Notes under the pieces: model-generated
Seen by the model: only the letters and a program-made list of their open reading frames with translations
Databases searched by the model: none
What the model was told of the DNA's origin: nothing
Translations under genes and position numbers: made by a program
Source of the DNA: Allokutzneria oryzae
GTDB lineage: Bacteria; Actinomycetota; Actinomycetes; Mycobacteriales; Pseudonocardiaceae
Length of the DNA: 64,000 nucleotides
Reading direction: 5' to 3'
Assembly (NCBI RefSeq): GCF_042429765.1
Contig: NZ_JBHLZU010000009.1
Coordinates: forward strand, 1 to 64,000
Shown here: positions 49,801 to 58,495 of the stretch, one piece after another
How positions within the stretch are numbered: the first letter of the stretch is position 1
How the letters are laid out: each line of letters opens with the position of its first letter

Positions 49801-52800
49801 ACCTCGGCGGCGACAGCATCAAGGCGATCCAGCTCGCCAGCAGGGCACAGCGCGCCGGGCTGGACATCGGCACCCCCGACGTGTTCCGGACCCCGACGGT
49901 CTCCGCGCTCGCTCGTGGCGTTGGCGAGGCACGCTCGCCGGGCACCCGTGTCGCGCTGACGGACGCTGACGATCCCACAGTCGCGCTGACACCGATCGTG
50001 CACTGGTTGCGCGAACGCGGCGGGCCGATCACCAGCTTCGTCCAGTCCATGACGGTGCGGACTCCCTCAGGCATCACCGAGCACCAACTACGCGCCGTTC
50101 TCCAAGCGGTGATCGACCACCACGACGTGCTGCGCCTCTCTCTGTCCACTGTGGATGGACTCTGGGCGCTGAGCGTGCTCCCCCGTGCCGCTGTCGCGCT
50201 GAACCCGCAGGACCCGGTCCTCGCCCCCGAGAACGGGCAGGTCGTGCACGCGACCTGGTTCGACGCCGGACCGGAACAGCAGGGAACGCTCACCCTCACC
50301 GTGCACCACCTCGCGGTTGACGGCGTGTCCTGGCGGATTCTGCTCGACGACATCAAGGACGCGTGGGAGGCCGTGGCTGCCGGTCGAGCACCGCGACTGC
50401 ACCCCGTCGGAACGTCCTTCCCGCAGTGGTCACGAGCCTTGCTCCAACACGCGCACCACCCGTCCGTTCTCGCGGAGTTCCCACGGTGGACCGTGCAGGT
50501 GGACGACCCGCGCATCACGGGTCGAGCTCTGGAACCGGACGTGGACACCGAGGACACTCGCCAATGGCATTCGGTCTCACTGTCCGGTGACATCACCAGC
50601 GCGCTGGTCGAGCACGCGGCACCGGCGTTCGACTGCTCGGTCAACGAGCTGCTGCTGACCGCGTTCGCGCTGGCCGTCGCGGACTGGCGGAGCGGCCCGG
50701 AATCGGTGTTGGTGGACCTGGAGAGTCACGGCCGCGAAGAGTTCGCCGACAACCTCGACCTGTCCCGCACGGTCGGCTGGTTCACCAGCCTGTTCCCCGT
50801 GGTGCTCGACCCCGGCTGCCGCTGGGCGGATGCGCGCAACGACCCGGCCGCGTTGGACGGCGCGGTCGCCAGGATGCGCACCACCGTGCAGGACGCGGCG
50901 CGGACAGGGTTGACCTACGGCCTGCTGCGCTACCTCAACGCGCAGAGCGGTCCCCTGCTGGCCTCTCGACCGAAGCCGCAGTTCGCGTTCAACTACCTCG
51001 GTCGCTTCGACGTCGGCGGGATCGAGGACTGGGCAACCCGTCCCGCCGAGACCGTGCTCGGTTCGGCCACCGGTGGCGGGCTGGCGATGAGCCACGCCGT
51101 CGAGCTGGACGCGGTGATCGCCGACCACCCGGACGGCCCCCGGCTGGTGGCGAACTGGTCCTGGCCGGGCACGCTGCTCACCGTTGAGCGGATCGCGGAC
51201 CTGGGGCGGCGTTGGTTCGACGTGCTGGAGGCGCTGGTGTCCCGCGCCCGCGCTCGGGCCACCGGTGTCCTGCCACTGCCACCGCTGGCGCAGGGCCTGC
51301 TGTTCCACTCCCTCTACGACCACGACGGCGCTGACCCGTACCTCGTGCAGTTCGTCTTCGAGCTGGGCGGACCGCTCGACGGCCACGCGCTGCGCGAGGC
51401 GCTGCACCGCCTGCTGCTCAGGCATCCCCAGCTCTCGGCCGGGATCGAGCAGAGCGCGTCCGGCCGACCAGTGCAGGTGGTGCCACGGGAGTTCACCGTG
51501 GAGTGGCAGGAGCTGCCCGCGCACGAGGACATCGCGCGCTTCCTCGACGCCGATCGCCAGCGGCGGTTCGACCTCGCCGCTCCTCCCCTGGTCCGTGCGG
51601 CGTTGTCGCAGCGGGACGACCAACGGCACGTCTTCGTCCTGACCACTCACCACATCCTGCTGGACGGCTGGTCCATGCCGCTGCTGATCACAGAGCTGTT
51701 CGCGCTCTACGCGGGCGGCGACCTCCCTCCAGCGACCCCCTACCGGGACTTCCTGGACTGGCTGTCCACAAGGGACTCCAAGGCGGACGAGGCCGCGTGG
51801 CGCGCTGTGCTGTCCACTGTGGATGGACCGACGCTCGTCGGGGGCGCGGGGCGGCGCGGATCGGCCGCACCCAGGCGGCGACTGGTCGTCGATGTGGACG
51901 AGCCCACGAGCGCGCTCATCAACGCGACGGCGCAGCGCCAGGGCTTGACCGCCAACATCATCGTGCAGCTCGCGTGGTCCGTCCTGCTCGGCGCGCTGAC
52001 TCGACGCACGGACGTGGTCTTCGGGGCGACGGTCTCCGGAAGACCACCGGAGCTGCCCGGCGTGGAGAACATCGTCGGCTTGCTCATCAACACCATTCCG
52101 GTCCGCGTGCGGATCGATCCGGGCAGAACGGTCGCGGAATCCCTTGCTGCTCTTCGTGAACAGCAGTTGTCCCTGTTGGAGCACCAGCACGCCGACCTCA
52201 CCCGGCTCCAGTCGCTCACCGGGCACTCCGAACTGTTCGACACCGTGGTGGTGTTCGAGAACTACCCACTCGACCAGGACGAGCTCCACGACCTGGTCCC
52301 GGGTCTGGCGCTCAAGGACGTGCAGGGCCTGGACGGCACGCACTACCCGCTGACGCTGATCGTGATGCCGGGAGACGGGTTCCGGCTGCGGCTGGACTTC
52401 AGCACCGATGTTCTCGACGACGACGGGGCGCATCGTCTGCTCACCCGGCTCACGGCACTGCTCGAACGCATCTGTGCCGATCCTGACGCGCTGCTGGGCG
52501 AGATCGACCTGCTGTTGCCCGACGAGCACGACCGCGACGACGCGACTCCGCAGACGGATCGGGTGTCGCTTCCCGAGCTGTTCGAGGCGCAGGTGCGCGA
52601 GCACCCGGACGCGGTGGCCGTCTCGTGCGATGGGCAGGAGCTGTCGTATCGAGAGCTGAACGCGCGGGCGAACCGACTCGCGCGACAGCTGGTCGAGCGC
52701 GGCGCGGGGCCGGAGCGCCTGGTCGCTCTGCTCTTGCCGCGTTCGCTGGACCTCGTGGTCGCCGTGCTCGCGGTGCTGAAGTCCGGCGCGGGGTACCTGC

Positions 52801-55800
52801 CGTTGGCCCCGGAGCAGCCCGCCGAACGAGTTCGGCGCGTGCTGGCCGACGCCGATCCCGTCCTGATCGTCACCGCCGAGCCCAGCGAGGTGCCGGTGCC
52901 GCAGCTCGTGTTGGACAGCAGCGCGACGGCCGCGTACTCGTCCGAGAACCTCGGCAGGACCATCAACCCCGACAGCACCGCGTACGTGATCTACACCTCC
53001 GGTTCCACTGGCGCTCCCAAGGGGGTTGTAGTTTCGCACCACAACGTGGGACGGCTCTTGGCGGTGACCGACGACAAGTTCGGCTTCGCCCACAACGACG
53101 TGCACGCGCTGTTCCACTCCTATGCCTTCGACGTGTCCGTGTGGGAGTTGTGGGCTTCGCTTGGTCGAGGCGGTCGTTTGGTCGTCGTCCCGGACAGCGT
53201 GGTCAGATCACCGCGCGAGTTCTTGGAGTTGTTGGCACGGGAGCGCGTCACGGTGCTGGGGCAGACGCCTTCGGCGTTCTACCAACTCGTGCAGGCGGAA
53301 ACCGCGCAGCTGCCGCACTTGCGAACCGTCATCTTCGCCGGCGAAGCGCTGGAGGTCTCGCGCATCCGCTCCTGGTTCGGCGACGGTCGACCGAAGCTGG
53401 TCAACATGTACGGGATCACCGAGACCACCGTGCACTCGACCTACGTGGAGCTGACCGATCCCACGGAGACCAGCAGCGTCATCGGCACGGCTCTGGCTGA
53501 TCTGCGCCTGCACCTGCTGGACCACGCGTTGCGCCCGGTACCACCGGGCTGCCCTGCCGAGATCTACGTCTCCGGCCCCGGTGTGACCCGCGGCTACCTG
53601 GGGCAACCCGGCCTCACCGCGAGCCGCTTCGTCGCGAACCCGTTCGGGCCCCCGGGAACCAGGATGTACCGCTCCGGCGACCTCGCCCGCCACCGGCCCG
53701 ACGGCTCGTTGGAGTACCTCGGCCGCACCGACCACCAGGTGAAGATCCGGGGTTACCGGATCGAGCCCGGTGAGGTCGAGCGCGTGCTCGAACAGCACCC
53801 GGCTGTCGCACACGCCGTCGTGCTCGCTGATCAGGACTCCGGCGGGAGCAGGCTGATCGCCTACGCCGTGCCGTGCGGTGAGCTGGATGCCACGGTCCTA
53901 CGCGAGTACGCCAAGTCGGTCCTGCCAACGCACATGGTTCCGTCCTTCATCACGTTGGTGGACAGAATCCCGTTGACCACCAATGGAAAGCTCGACCGCA
54001 GGGCACTCCCCAGACCCGATGCCGCCCTCCCGGTGAGCCGGGCCCCCGCGAACGAGCGGGAGGAACTGCTGTGCGGCCTGTTCGCCGAGACCTTGGGGGT
54101 GTCCCGAGTCGGTGCCGAGGACAGCTTCTTCGACCTGGGCGGGCACTCGCTGCTCGCCACCCAGCTGATCAACCGTGTTCGCGCGGCGACGGGCACGGAG
54201 TTGAGCATCCGCACCCTCTTCGACGCGCCGACCGTCGCCGCGTTGGCACAACGACTCCAACTGCGGACAGAGGCGTCACTGCCGAGAGTTCCCGTCTCGC
54301 GGAGGCCGGAGCGAATCCCGCTCTCCCCTGCTCAGCGCAGGTTGTGGTTCTTCAGCCGTTTCGCACAGGCGAACTCGGTCTACAACATGGCGTTCGCGGT
54401 GCGGCTGACCGGTCGGCTTTCGGCTGAGCACCTGCGCGAGGCGCTGCACGACGTCGTGGCCCGCCACGAAGTGTTGCGCACGACCGTCGCGGAGTGCGAG
54501 GGCGAGCCCTACCAGTGCATCGGGACACCGGACGTGCTGCCGTTCATCGTGGAGAGCGCATCCGAGACCGAGCTGGCCGACCGACTCGCCGAGGCTTCGG
54601 CGCACCAGTTCGACCTCACCGCTGAACTCCCCGTGCGCGCGGTGGTGTACCGGCTGGCGGACGAGGAGCACGTGCTGCTGATCCTGCTGCACCACATCGC
54701 GGCGGATGGCTGGTCCCTGTCCCCACTCGCCCGCGATCTGTCCACCGCGTACCAGGCTCGTGCGCGGGGAGATAGTCCACAGTGGAGCGCCGGTCTCGTG
54801 CAGTACGCGGATTACGCGCTGTGGCAGAACGAGATCGACCAGCAGGACGAGATCAGCCACTGGACCGACGTCCTGCGCGGTGTCCCCGACGTGCTGCCGC
54901 TGCCGACCGACCACCCACGGCCACAGGTGTCGGCGCATCGCGGGGAAACCCTGGAGTTCGATCTCGACGCTGATCTGCACGCGGCGTTGAGCGACCTCGC
55001 CAGGTCCACGCGGACGAGCTTGTTCATGGTGCTGCACGCCGCGATCGCGGCACTGCTGTCCCGGTTGGGCGCTGGTGAGGACATTCCTGTCGGCACCCCG
55101 GTCGCCGGACGCCACGACGAATCGCTGCACGAGACGATCGGGTGCTTCGTCAACACCGTGGTGCTGCGCACGGACCTCTCCGGATCGCCGACGTTCGCCG
55201 AGCTGCTGGACCGGGTGCGCGCGGTCGACCTCGACGCCTTCGCGCATCAGGAACTCCCGTTCGAACGCGTTGTGGAAGCTCTCAACCCGCCGCGTTCGCT
55301 TTCCCACCACCCGGTGTTCCAAGTCATGCTGGCCTTCCAGGACACCCCACCCGCCGACTTCGACCTCCCAGATCTGCGCGTGGAGCCGGTCGCGGTGCAC
55401 GGCGGCGCTTCGCGCATGGACCTGCTGTGGAGCCTGCGGCAGAAGCACGACGTCACCGGAGGACCCGCCGGTGTGACCGGCGAGCTGGAGTACGACACGG
55501 AGCTGTTCACCCCCGCGACCGCCCGGCTGCTGCTCGCTCGTTTGGAACGGCTCCTGCGCGCAGCGGTCGAGGCTCCGCACACGCCGATCGCCGATCTGCC
55601 GATCCTCACTCGGGGGGAGCAGGACCGGATGATCGTCAGGTGGAACAGCACCGCGCGCGAAGTACCCGGGACAACCGTGCACGAGCTGTTCACCGCTCAG
55701 GCCGACCGAGTTCCAGATGCGCCAGCAGTGATCTACGGCGACACGGTCCTCACCTATCGCGAGTTGTCCGCACGCGTTGACGAGATCGCGACGGATCTCG

Positions 55801-58115
55801 CCGCGCGCGGAGCCGGGCCGGGAAGCCTGGTCGCGCTCGTGCTGCGGCGGGATCCGGATCTGCTGGCGACCATGCTCGCGGTCCAGGCGATCGGAGCCGC
55901 GTACGTACCGTTGGACCCCGATCTCCCCGGCGAACGCCTCACCGCACTGCTCGCCGACACGCGTCCGTGTCTGGTCGTGCGCAACGAAGGCGTGAGCGTG
56001 ACCTCGCCGGGCGGCACGGTGCCGGAGGGCACCGCGTACGTGATCCACACATCTGGCTCGACCGGCCGTCCGAAGGGCGTCGTCGTCCCGCACAGCGCGC
56101 TGGTGAACCTGGTGCTGGCCCTGCGCGAGCAGCTGGGCGTGCGGGAGCAGGACCGCGTGCTTGCCTCCGCTCCCGCCAGCTTCGACATGTCCAAGCCCGA
56201 GTGGTACCTGGCCCTGGTGACCGGTGCCGCGGTGGTGCTGGCCGACCGGGAGTCGTTGCGTGATCCCGGTGAGCTGCTGGAGCTGCTCGAACGTCAACGG
56301 GTCACGGTGATGCAGGCGACCCCGTCGCTGTGGCAGACGCTTCTCGCGCGGCGACCGCGCCACCTGCGCGGCATTCGTGCGGTGATCGGCGGTGAGACGG
56401 TCCCGTCCGAACTGGCTGAGGCGTTGAGCGACCTGGGGTGCTCGCTGCTGGCCTGTTACGGGCCGACCGAGACCACGGTCTGGTCCACAACGCACGCGGT
56501 GACCAGAGTGGACGGACAGACTGTCCCACTTGGACGTCCACTGTGGAACACCAGGTGCTACGTGCTCGACAAGCGGATGCGGCCGGTACCGCCCGGGGTC
56601 GTCGGAGAGCTGTACATCGCCGGGGCCGGTGTCGCGTCGGGCTACCTGAACCAGCTGCCGCTGACCGCGAGCAGGTTCGTCGCCGATCCGTTCGGCCCTG
56701 CCGGTGCCCGGATGTACCGCACCGGCGACCTCGCCGCGTGGGGCGCTGACGGGATGATCCGGTTCCACGGCCGCACGGACGACCAGGTCAAGGTGCGGGG
56801 CCACCGCATCGAGCTCGGCGAGATCGAGGCCGTCCTCGCGCGGCACCCCCAGGTCCACGCGGCTGCGGCGAGCGTGCACGACCGCGGCTCGGACGACCGG
56901 AGGCTGGTCGGTTACGTCGTGCCTTCCGGTGACGGCATCGACCTGAACGCTGTCGGCGAGCACGTGGCGCGGCACCTGCCCGACTACATGGTGCCGGCGC
57001 GGCTCGTCCCGCTGGACCGGCTTCCTTTGAACAGGAACGGAAAACTGCTGCGCGACCAGCTCCCCGAGCCCGACTGGACGACCTCCGTCACCGACTCCGC
57101 TCCTCCGGGAACACTGCACGAGCAGTTGATGTGCGAGCTGTTCGCCGAGGTGCTCGGGCTGCCCAAGGTTCGTCCGAGCGACAACTTCTTCGAACTGGGC
57201 GGGCACTCGCTGATCGCCGCGCGGCTGGCTGAGCGCGTGCACGCGGTGCTCGGGGTGGAGCCGACGATCCGCGACGTCTTCGAGGCAGGCACCCCCGCGC
57301 AGCTGAACCGGCTGCTCGGCGGGTCAGAGGACGAGAGCGAACGCGGTCACATGGTTGCCTTCCGCACCGGTGGGCGCGCCGCACCCGTGATCTGCGTGCA
57401 CCCGCTCAGCGGTATCAGCTGGCTGTACTCGGGGCTGCTGCGGCACATCGACCGCGACCACCCGGTGTACGGGATCCAGGCCGATGTCGAGGACATGCCG
57501 CAGAGCGTCGAGGAGATGGCCGAGCGGTATGTGGAGCTGCTCCGCTCAGTGCGGCCGACCGGGCCGTACCACCTCGTCGGCTGGTCCTTCGGAGGGTTGG
57601 CGGCGCACGCGATGGCGGTGCGGCTGCGCGAACTCGGCGAGGAGGTCGGTGAACTGTTCCTGGTGGACACCATCGCCGGCACCGGGTCCGAACCGGGGCT
57701 GGCCATCGACGATGAACGGATCTTCCGAGTCCTGCTGACCGCGGTGGGCTTCAACGACGACGAGTTCTCCACGGCGGAGCTGGACTTCACCACCGTGTCA
57801 GCCCTGCTGCGCCGCGAGGGAAGCCTGCTGGCGCGGTTCACCGAGGAGGACATCAGCCGCATCGTCGCGGTGTCGCGCAACAACGAACGGCTCATGCGCG
57901 CCTACCGTCCGCCCGTCTACCACGGCGACGTCGTCTACATCGGCGCCACTGGTGGCCCACCGCGTGAGATCCCGACCTGGGAGTTGTGGCGTCCCAACGT
58001 CGGTGGTGCGCTGGCGGTCCACAAGGTGCCCAGTGTCCACCACCGCATCATGCAGCCGCAGAACGTCGACATGGTGGGTGCGGCACTCCGGGAGCACCTG
58101 CGGGCGTCACGGTGA
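46824..58115 (+). CDS. Trimodular non-ribosomal peptide synthetase (C-A-T-E, C-A-T, C-A-T-TE)
   Basis: 3,763 residues. Module 1: condensation (46.84-48.16 kb, HHIALDG at 47241) resembling starter domains such as that of EntF (FGPVLNIQRFDHGL); adenylation (48.2-49.7 kb, TSGSTGSPKG; pocket residues read D-A-L-W-W-G-G-V-F-K, valine-like); carrier LGGDSIKAIQ (49.8 kb); epimerase (50.0-51.2 kb, HHLAVDGVSW, VGWFTSLFPV). Module 2: condensation of the D-accepting type (HHILLDGWS, 51648), adenylation (D-V-W-G-I-A-M-V-H-K, nearest threonine-type), carrier LGGHSL (54.14 kb). Module 3: condensation (HHIAADGWS, 54690), adenylation (D-M-P-Q-V-G-C-V-W-K, no call), carrier (57.2 kb), thioesterase (GWSFGG 57579, late His in SVHHRIM). 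All catalytic motifs look intact. Expected product: acylated D-X1-X2-X3, released by hydrolysis or cyclisation. I begin at GTG 46824 (MHSQAFELQLSDAQLGVW), the normal domain start; ATG 46662 would add 54 atypical residues. The stop overlaps the next gene. Confidence 0.95.
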   Translation: MHSQAFELQLSDAQLGVWLTERAGFSEPGAYLWAEYVALDGTLDIPLLTNALRRTAADCDALNVLFTETADLRPTQRLSPRSDWPVEVVDLRGAPDPEAAASDWMRGNLAAAGGTTDEPLFLGAVLRIADDRQLLFHRVHHIALDGAGMALFTQRVAEVYTCLSEGRTPSASGWGALGTLVAAERAYHDSPDRAQDRSWWLERLADRPDYLSLASRPAPAATSSLRLTRTLPEADFTRLREAGRRAGHRWTRLLTACTAVFLHAMTGSRDVVLSLPVAGRTRELSGSVPAMSANVVPLRVRVDPADTVAGLLDQVAAEIRNVQQHQRYRGEHLRRELGYPEDGRKFFGPVLNIQRFDHGLRFGSCTATVHNLQAPPSEDLSIVAYDRGDGGLRFDFDANPTNYDLVRLRDIAERFTHVMWLLADADPSTLLARITPTTPAERDQLTAAGTGTPSAARSTAGTALELFAEQVRRDPEALAVRSVATGERLTYRELDARASALAGELSSAGVGAESTVALVLERSVDLVVAVLGVVRAGAAYVPLHRGDATPRLASVLSESRPEVLITHHRTDSDEIVSWARDRGLSTVVLGASPLRADTPSPRVEPETLACVMFTSGSTGSPKGVAITHDNLVRLAADRWWDEGGAERVLLHSPHAFDALTLELWVPLLTGGEVVVAEPGRLDLGVLERTIGDSGVTGMWMTAGLFNAIASERPSCLSGLRQVWTGGDVVSPAAVRRVRSAVPGLTVVNGYGPTETTVFATRFVVPGVPDDAGSVPIGSPLDGKRVLLLDDALRPVPSGVVGELYLGGAGVARGYLSRAAATAERFVADPFGPPGTRMYRTGDLARWNGDGQLEFVGRGDGQVKLRGYRIELGEVDAALLAEPGVRQAATILREDRPGHRSLVSYVSTTVSTEELLAKVAERLPSFMVPSAVVAVEHLPLTRNGKLDRAVLPAPGATEPVPVAEPRTAAERTLAELFGDVLGLAEVPLDSDFFHLGGDSIKAIQLASRAQRAGLDIGTPDVFRTPTVSALARGVGEARSPGTRVALTDADDPTVALTPIVHWLRERGGPITSFVQSMTVRTPSGITEHQLRAVLQAVIDHHDVLRLSLSTVDGLWALSVLPRAAVALNPQDPVLAPENGQVVHATWFDAGPEQQGTLTLTVHHLAVDGVSWRILLDDIKDAWEAVAAGRAPRLHPVGTSFPQWSRALLQHAHHPSVLAEFPRWTVQVDDPRITGRALEPDVDTEDTRQWHSVSLSGDITSALVEHAAPAFDCSVNELLLTAFALAVADWRSGPESVLVDLESHGREEFADNLDLSRTVGWFTSLFPVVLDPGCRWADARNDPAALDGAVARMRTTVQDAARTGLTYGLLRYLNAQSGPLLASRPKPQFAFNYLGRFDVGGIEDWATRPAETVLGSATGGGLAMSHAVELDAVIADHPDGPRLVANWSWPGTLLTVERIADLGRRWFDVLEALVSRARARATGVLPLPPLAQGLLFHSLYDHDGADPYLVQFVFELGGPLDGHALREALHRLLLRHPQLSAGIEQSASGRPVQVVPREFTVEWQELPAHEDIARFLDADRQRRFDLAAPPLVRAALSQRDDQRHVFVLTTHHILLDGWSMPLLITELFALYAGGDLPPATPYRDFLDWLSTRDSKADEAAWRAVLSTVDGPTLVGGAGRRGSAAPRRRLVVDVDEPTSALINATAQRQGLTANIIVQLAWSVLLGALTRRTDVVFGATVSGRPPELPGVENIVGLLINTIPVRVRIDPGRTVAESLAALREQQLSLLEHQHADLTRLQSLTGHSELFDTVVVFENYPLDQDELHDLVPGLALKDVQGLDGTHYPLTLIVMPGDGFRLRLDFSTDVLDDDGAHRLLTRLTALLERICADPDALLGEIDLLLPDEHDRDDATPQTDRVSLPELFEAQVREHPDAVAVSCDGQELSYRELNARANRLARQLVERGAGPERLVALLLPRSLDLVVAVLAVLKSGAGYLPLAPEQPAERVRRVLADADPVLIVTAEPSEVPVPQLVLDSSATAAYSSENLGRTINPDSTAYVIYTSGSTGAPKGVVVSHHNVGRLLAVTDDKFGFAHNDVHALFHSYAFDVSVWELWASLGRGGRLVVVPDSVVRSPREFLELLARERVTVLGQTPSAFYQLVQAETAQLPHLRTVIFAGEALEVSRIRSWFGDGRPKLVNMYGITETTVHSTYVELTDPTETSSVIGTALADLRLHLLDHALRPVPPGCPAEIYVSGPGVTRGYLGQPGLTASRFVANPFGPPGTRMYRSGDLARHRPDGSLEYLGRTDHQVKIRGYRIEPGEVERVLEQHPAVAHAVVLADQDSGGSRLIAYAVPCGELDATVLREYAKSVLPTHMVPSFITLVDRIPLTTNGKLDRRALPRPDAALPVSRAPANEREELLCGLFAETLGVSRVGAEDSFFDLGGHSLLATQLINRVRAATGTELSIRTLFDAPTVAALAQRLQLRTEASLPRVPVSRRPERIPLSPAQRRLWFFSRFAQANSVYNMAFAVRLTGRLSAEHLREALHDVVARHEVLRTTVAECEGEPYQCIGTPDVLPFIVESASETELADRLAEASAHQFDLTAELPVRAVVYRLADEEHVLLILLHHIAADGWSLSPLARDLSTAYQARARGDSPQWSAGLVQYADYALWQNEIDQQDEISHWTDVLRGVPDVLPLPTDHPRPQVSAHRGETLEFDLDADLHAALSDLARSTRTSLFMVLHAAIAALLSRLGAGEDIPVGTPVAGRHDESLHETIGCFVNTVVLRTDLSGSPTFAELLDRVRAVDLDAFAHQELPFERVVEALNPPRSLSHHPVFQVMLAFQDTPPADFDLPDLRVEPVAVHGGASRMDLLWSLRQKHDVTGGPAGVTGELEYDTELFTPATARLLLARLERLLRAAVEAPHTPIADLPILTRGEQDRMIVRWNSTAREVPGTTVHELFTAQADRVPDAPAVIYGDTVLTYRELSARVDEIATDLAARGAGPGSLVALVLRRDPDLLATMLAVQAIGAAYVPLDPDLPGERLTALLADTRPCLVVRNEGVSVTSPGGTVPEGTAYVIHTSGSTGRPKGVVVPHSALVNLVLALREQLGVREQDRVLASAPASFDMSKPEWYLALVTGAAVVLADRESLRDPGELLELLERQRVTVMQATPSLWQTLLARRPRHLRGIRAVIGGETVPSELAEALSDLGCSLLACYGPTETTVWSTTHAVTRVDGQTVPLGRPLWNTRCYVLDKRMRPVPPGVVGELYIAGAGVASGYLNQLPLTASRFVADPFGPAGARMYRTGDLAAWGADGMIRFHGRTDDQVKVRGHRIELGEIEAVLARHPQVHAAAASVHDRGSDDRRLVGYVVPSGDGIDLNAVGEHVARHLPDYMVPARLVPLDRLPLNRNGKLLRDQLPEPDWTTSVTDSAPPGTLHEQLMCELFAEVLGLPKVRPSDNFFELGGHSLIAARLAERVHAVLGVEPTIRDVFEAGTPAQLNRLLGGSEDESERGHMVAFRTGGRAAPVICVHPLSGISWLYSGLLRHIDRDHPVYGIQADVEDMPQSVEEMAERYVELLRSVRPTGPYHLVGWSFGGLAAHAMAVRLRELGEEVGELFLVDTIAGTGSEPGLAIDDERIFRVLLTAVGFNDDEFSTAELDFTTVSALLRREGSLLARFTEEDISRIVAVSRNNERLMRAYRPPVYHGDVVYIGATGGPPREIPTWELWRPNVGGALAVHKVPSVHHRIMQPQNVDMVGAALREHLRASR

Positions 58116-58477
58116 TCACCGCGAAGCGGGCGACCGCAGCAGTTCGCACGTACTACGAGTTGGTTGACGCCGGCGACGTCGAAGGCGTGGTAGGGCTCTT
58201 CGACGACGATGCCGTCTACCTGCGTCCGGGCTACGCGCCGTTGCGTGGGCACGCGGCGTTGCGGAGTTTCTACCGGACTGACCGCGTGATCGCCTCCGGC
58301 CACCACCATCTCGGGGAGTTCGTGGTGGCGGGGCGCACCGTTGTGGTGCGGGCCCACTTCTCCGGCGATCTGAAGAACGGGAGCCGCGTCTCGCTGCGCT
58401 TCGCTGACTTCTTCGAGGTCTCCGACGACGCGCGGTTCCTCCGACGCGAGACGTTCTTCTTCACCCCAACGGTCTGA
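58112..58477 (+). CDS. SnoaL-like / NTF2-fold protein of the NRPS operon
   Basis: 121 residues from GTG 58112, overlapping the synthetase stop by four bases (GTGA). The opening TAAVRTYYELVDAGDVEGVV, then LFDDDAVYLRPGYAPLRGHA and FYRTDRVIASGHHHLGEF, is the cone-shaped SnoaL/ketosteroid-isomerase fold; the C-terminal strands are VVVRAHFSGDLKNGSRVSLR and FADFFEVSDDARFLRRETFF. Members act as cyclases, isomerases, dehydratases or hydroxylase partners in natural-product pathways. The buried Asp/His pair could be catalytic. Translational coupling ties it to the peptide product or its acyl precursor. Confidence 0.9.
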   Translation: MITAKRATAAVRTYYELVDAGDVEGVVGLFDDDAVYLRPGYAPLRGHAALRSFYRTDRVIASGHHHLGEFVVAGRTVVVRAHFSGDLKNGSRVSLRFADFFEVSDDARFLRRETFFFTPTV

Positions 58478-58495
58478 GTGCAAAGGAGTGCGCCG

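Noticed and set aside
55672..57080. Amino-acid prediction for the third adenylation domain
   Set aside because: Residues read by eye as D-M-P-Q-V-G-C-V-W-K match no specificity code I know; a call would be a guess.
50577..57242. Very long minus-strand open frames (50577-53117 and 54276-57242) opposite the NRPS
   Set aside because: They mirror the high-GC codon positions of the synthetase, lack ribosome sites and recognisable domains, and are Arg/Gly/Gln-rich shadows.
46824..58115. Catechol or salicylate siderophore synthetase, suggested by the EntF-like first condensation domain
   Set aside because: No isochorismate, DHB or salicylate genes, aryl-carrier, ornithine hydroxylase or siderophore transporter is in the window; the similarity covers starter domains in general.
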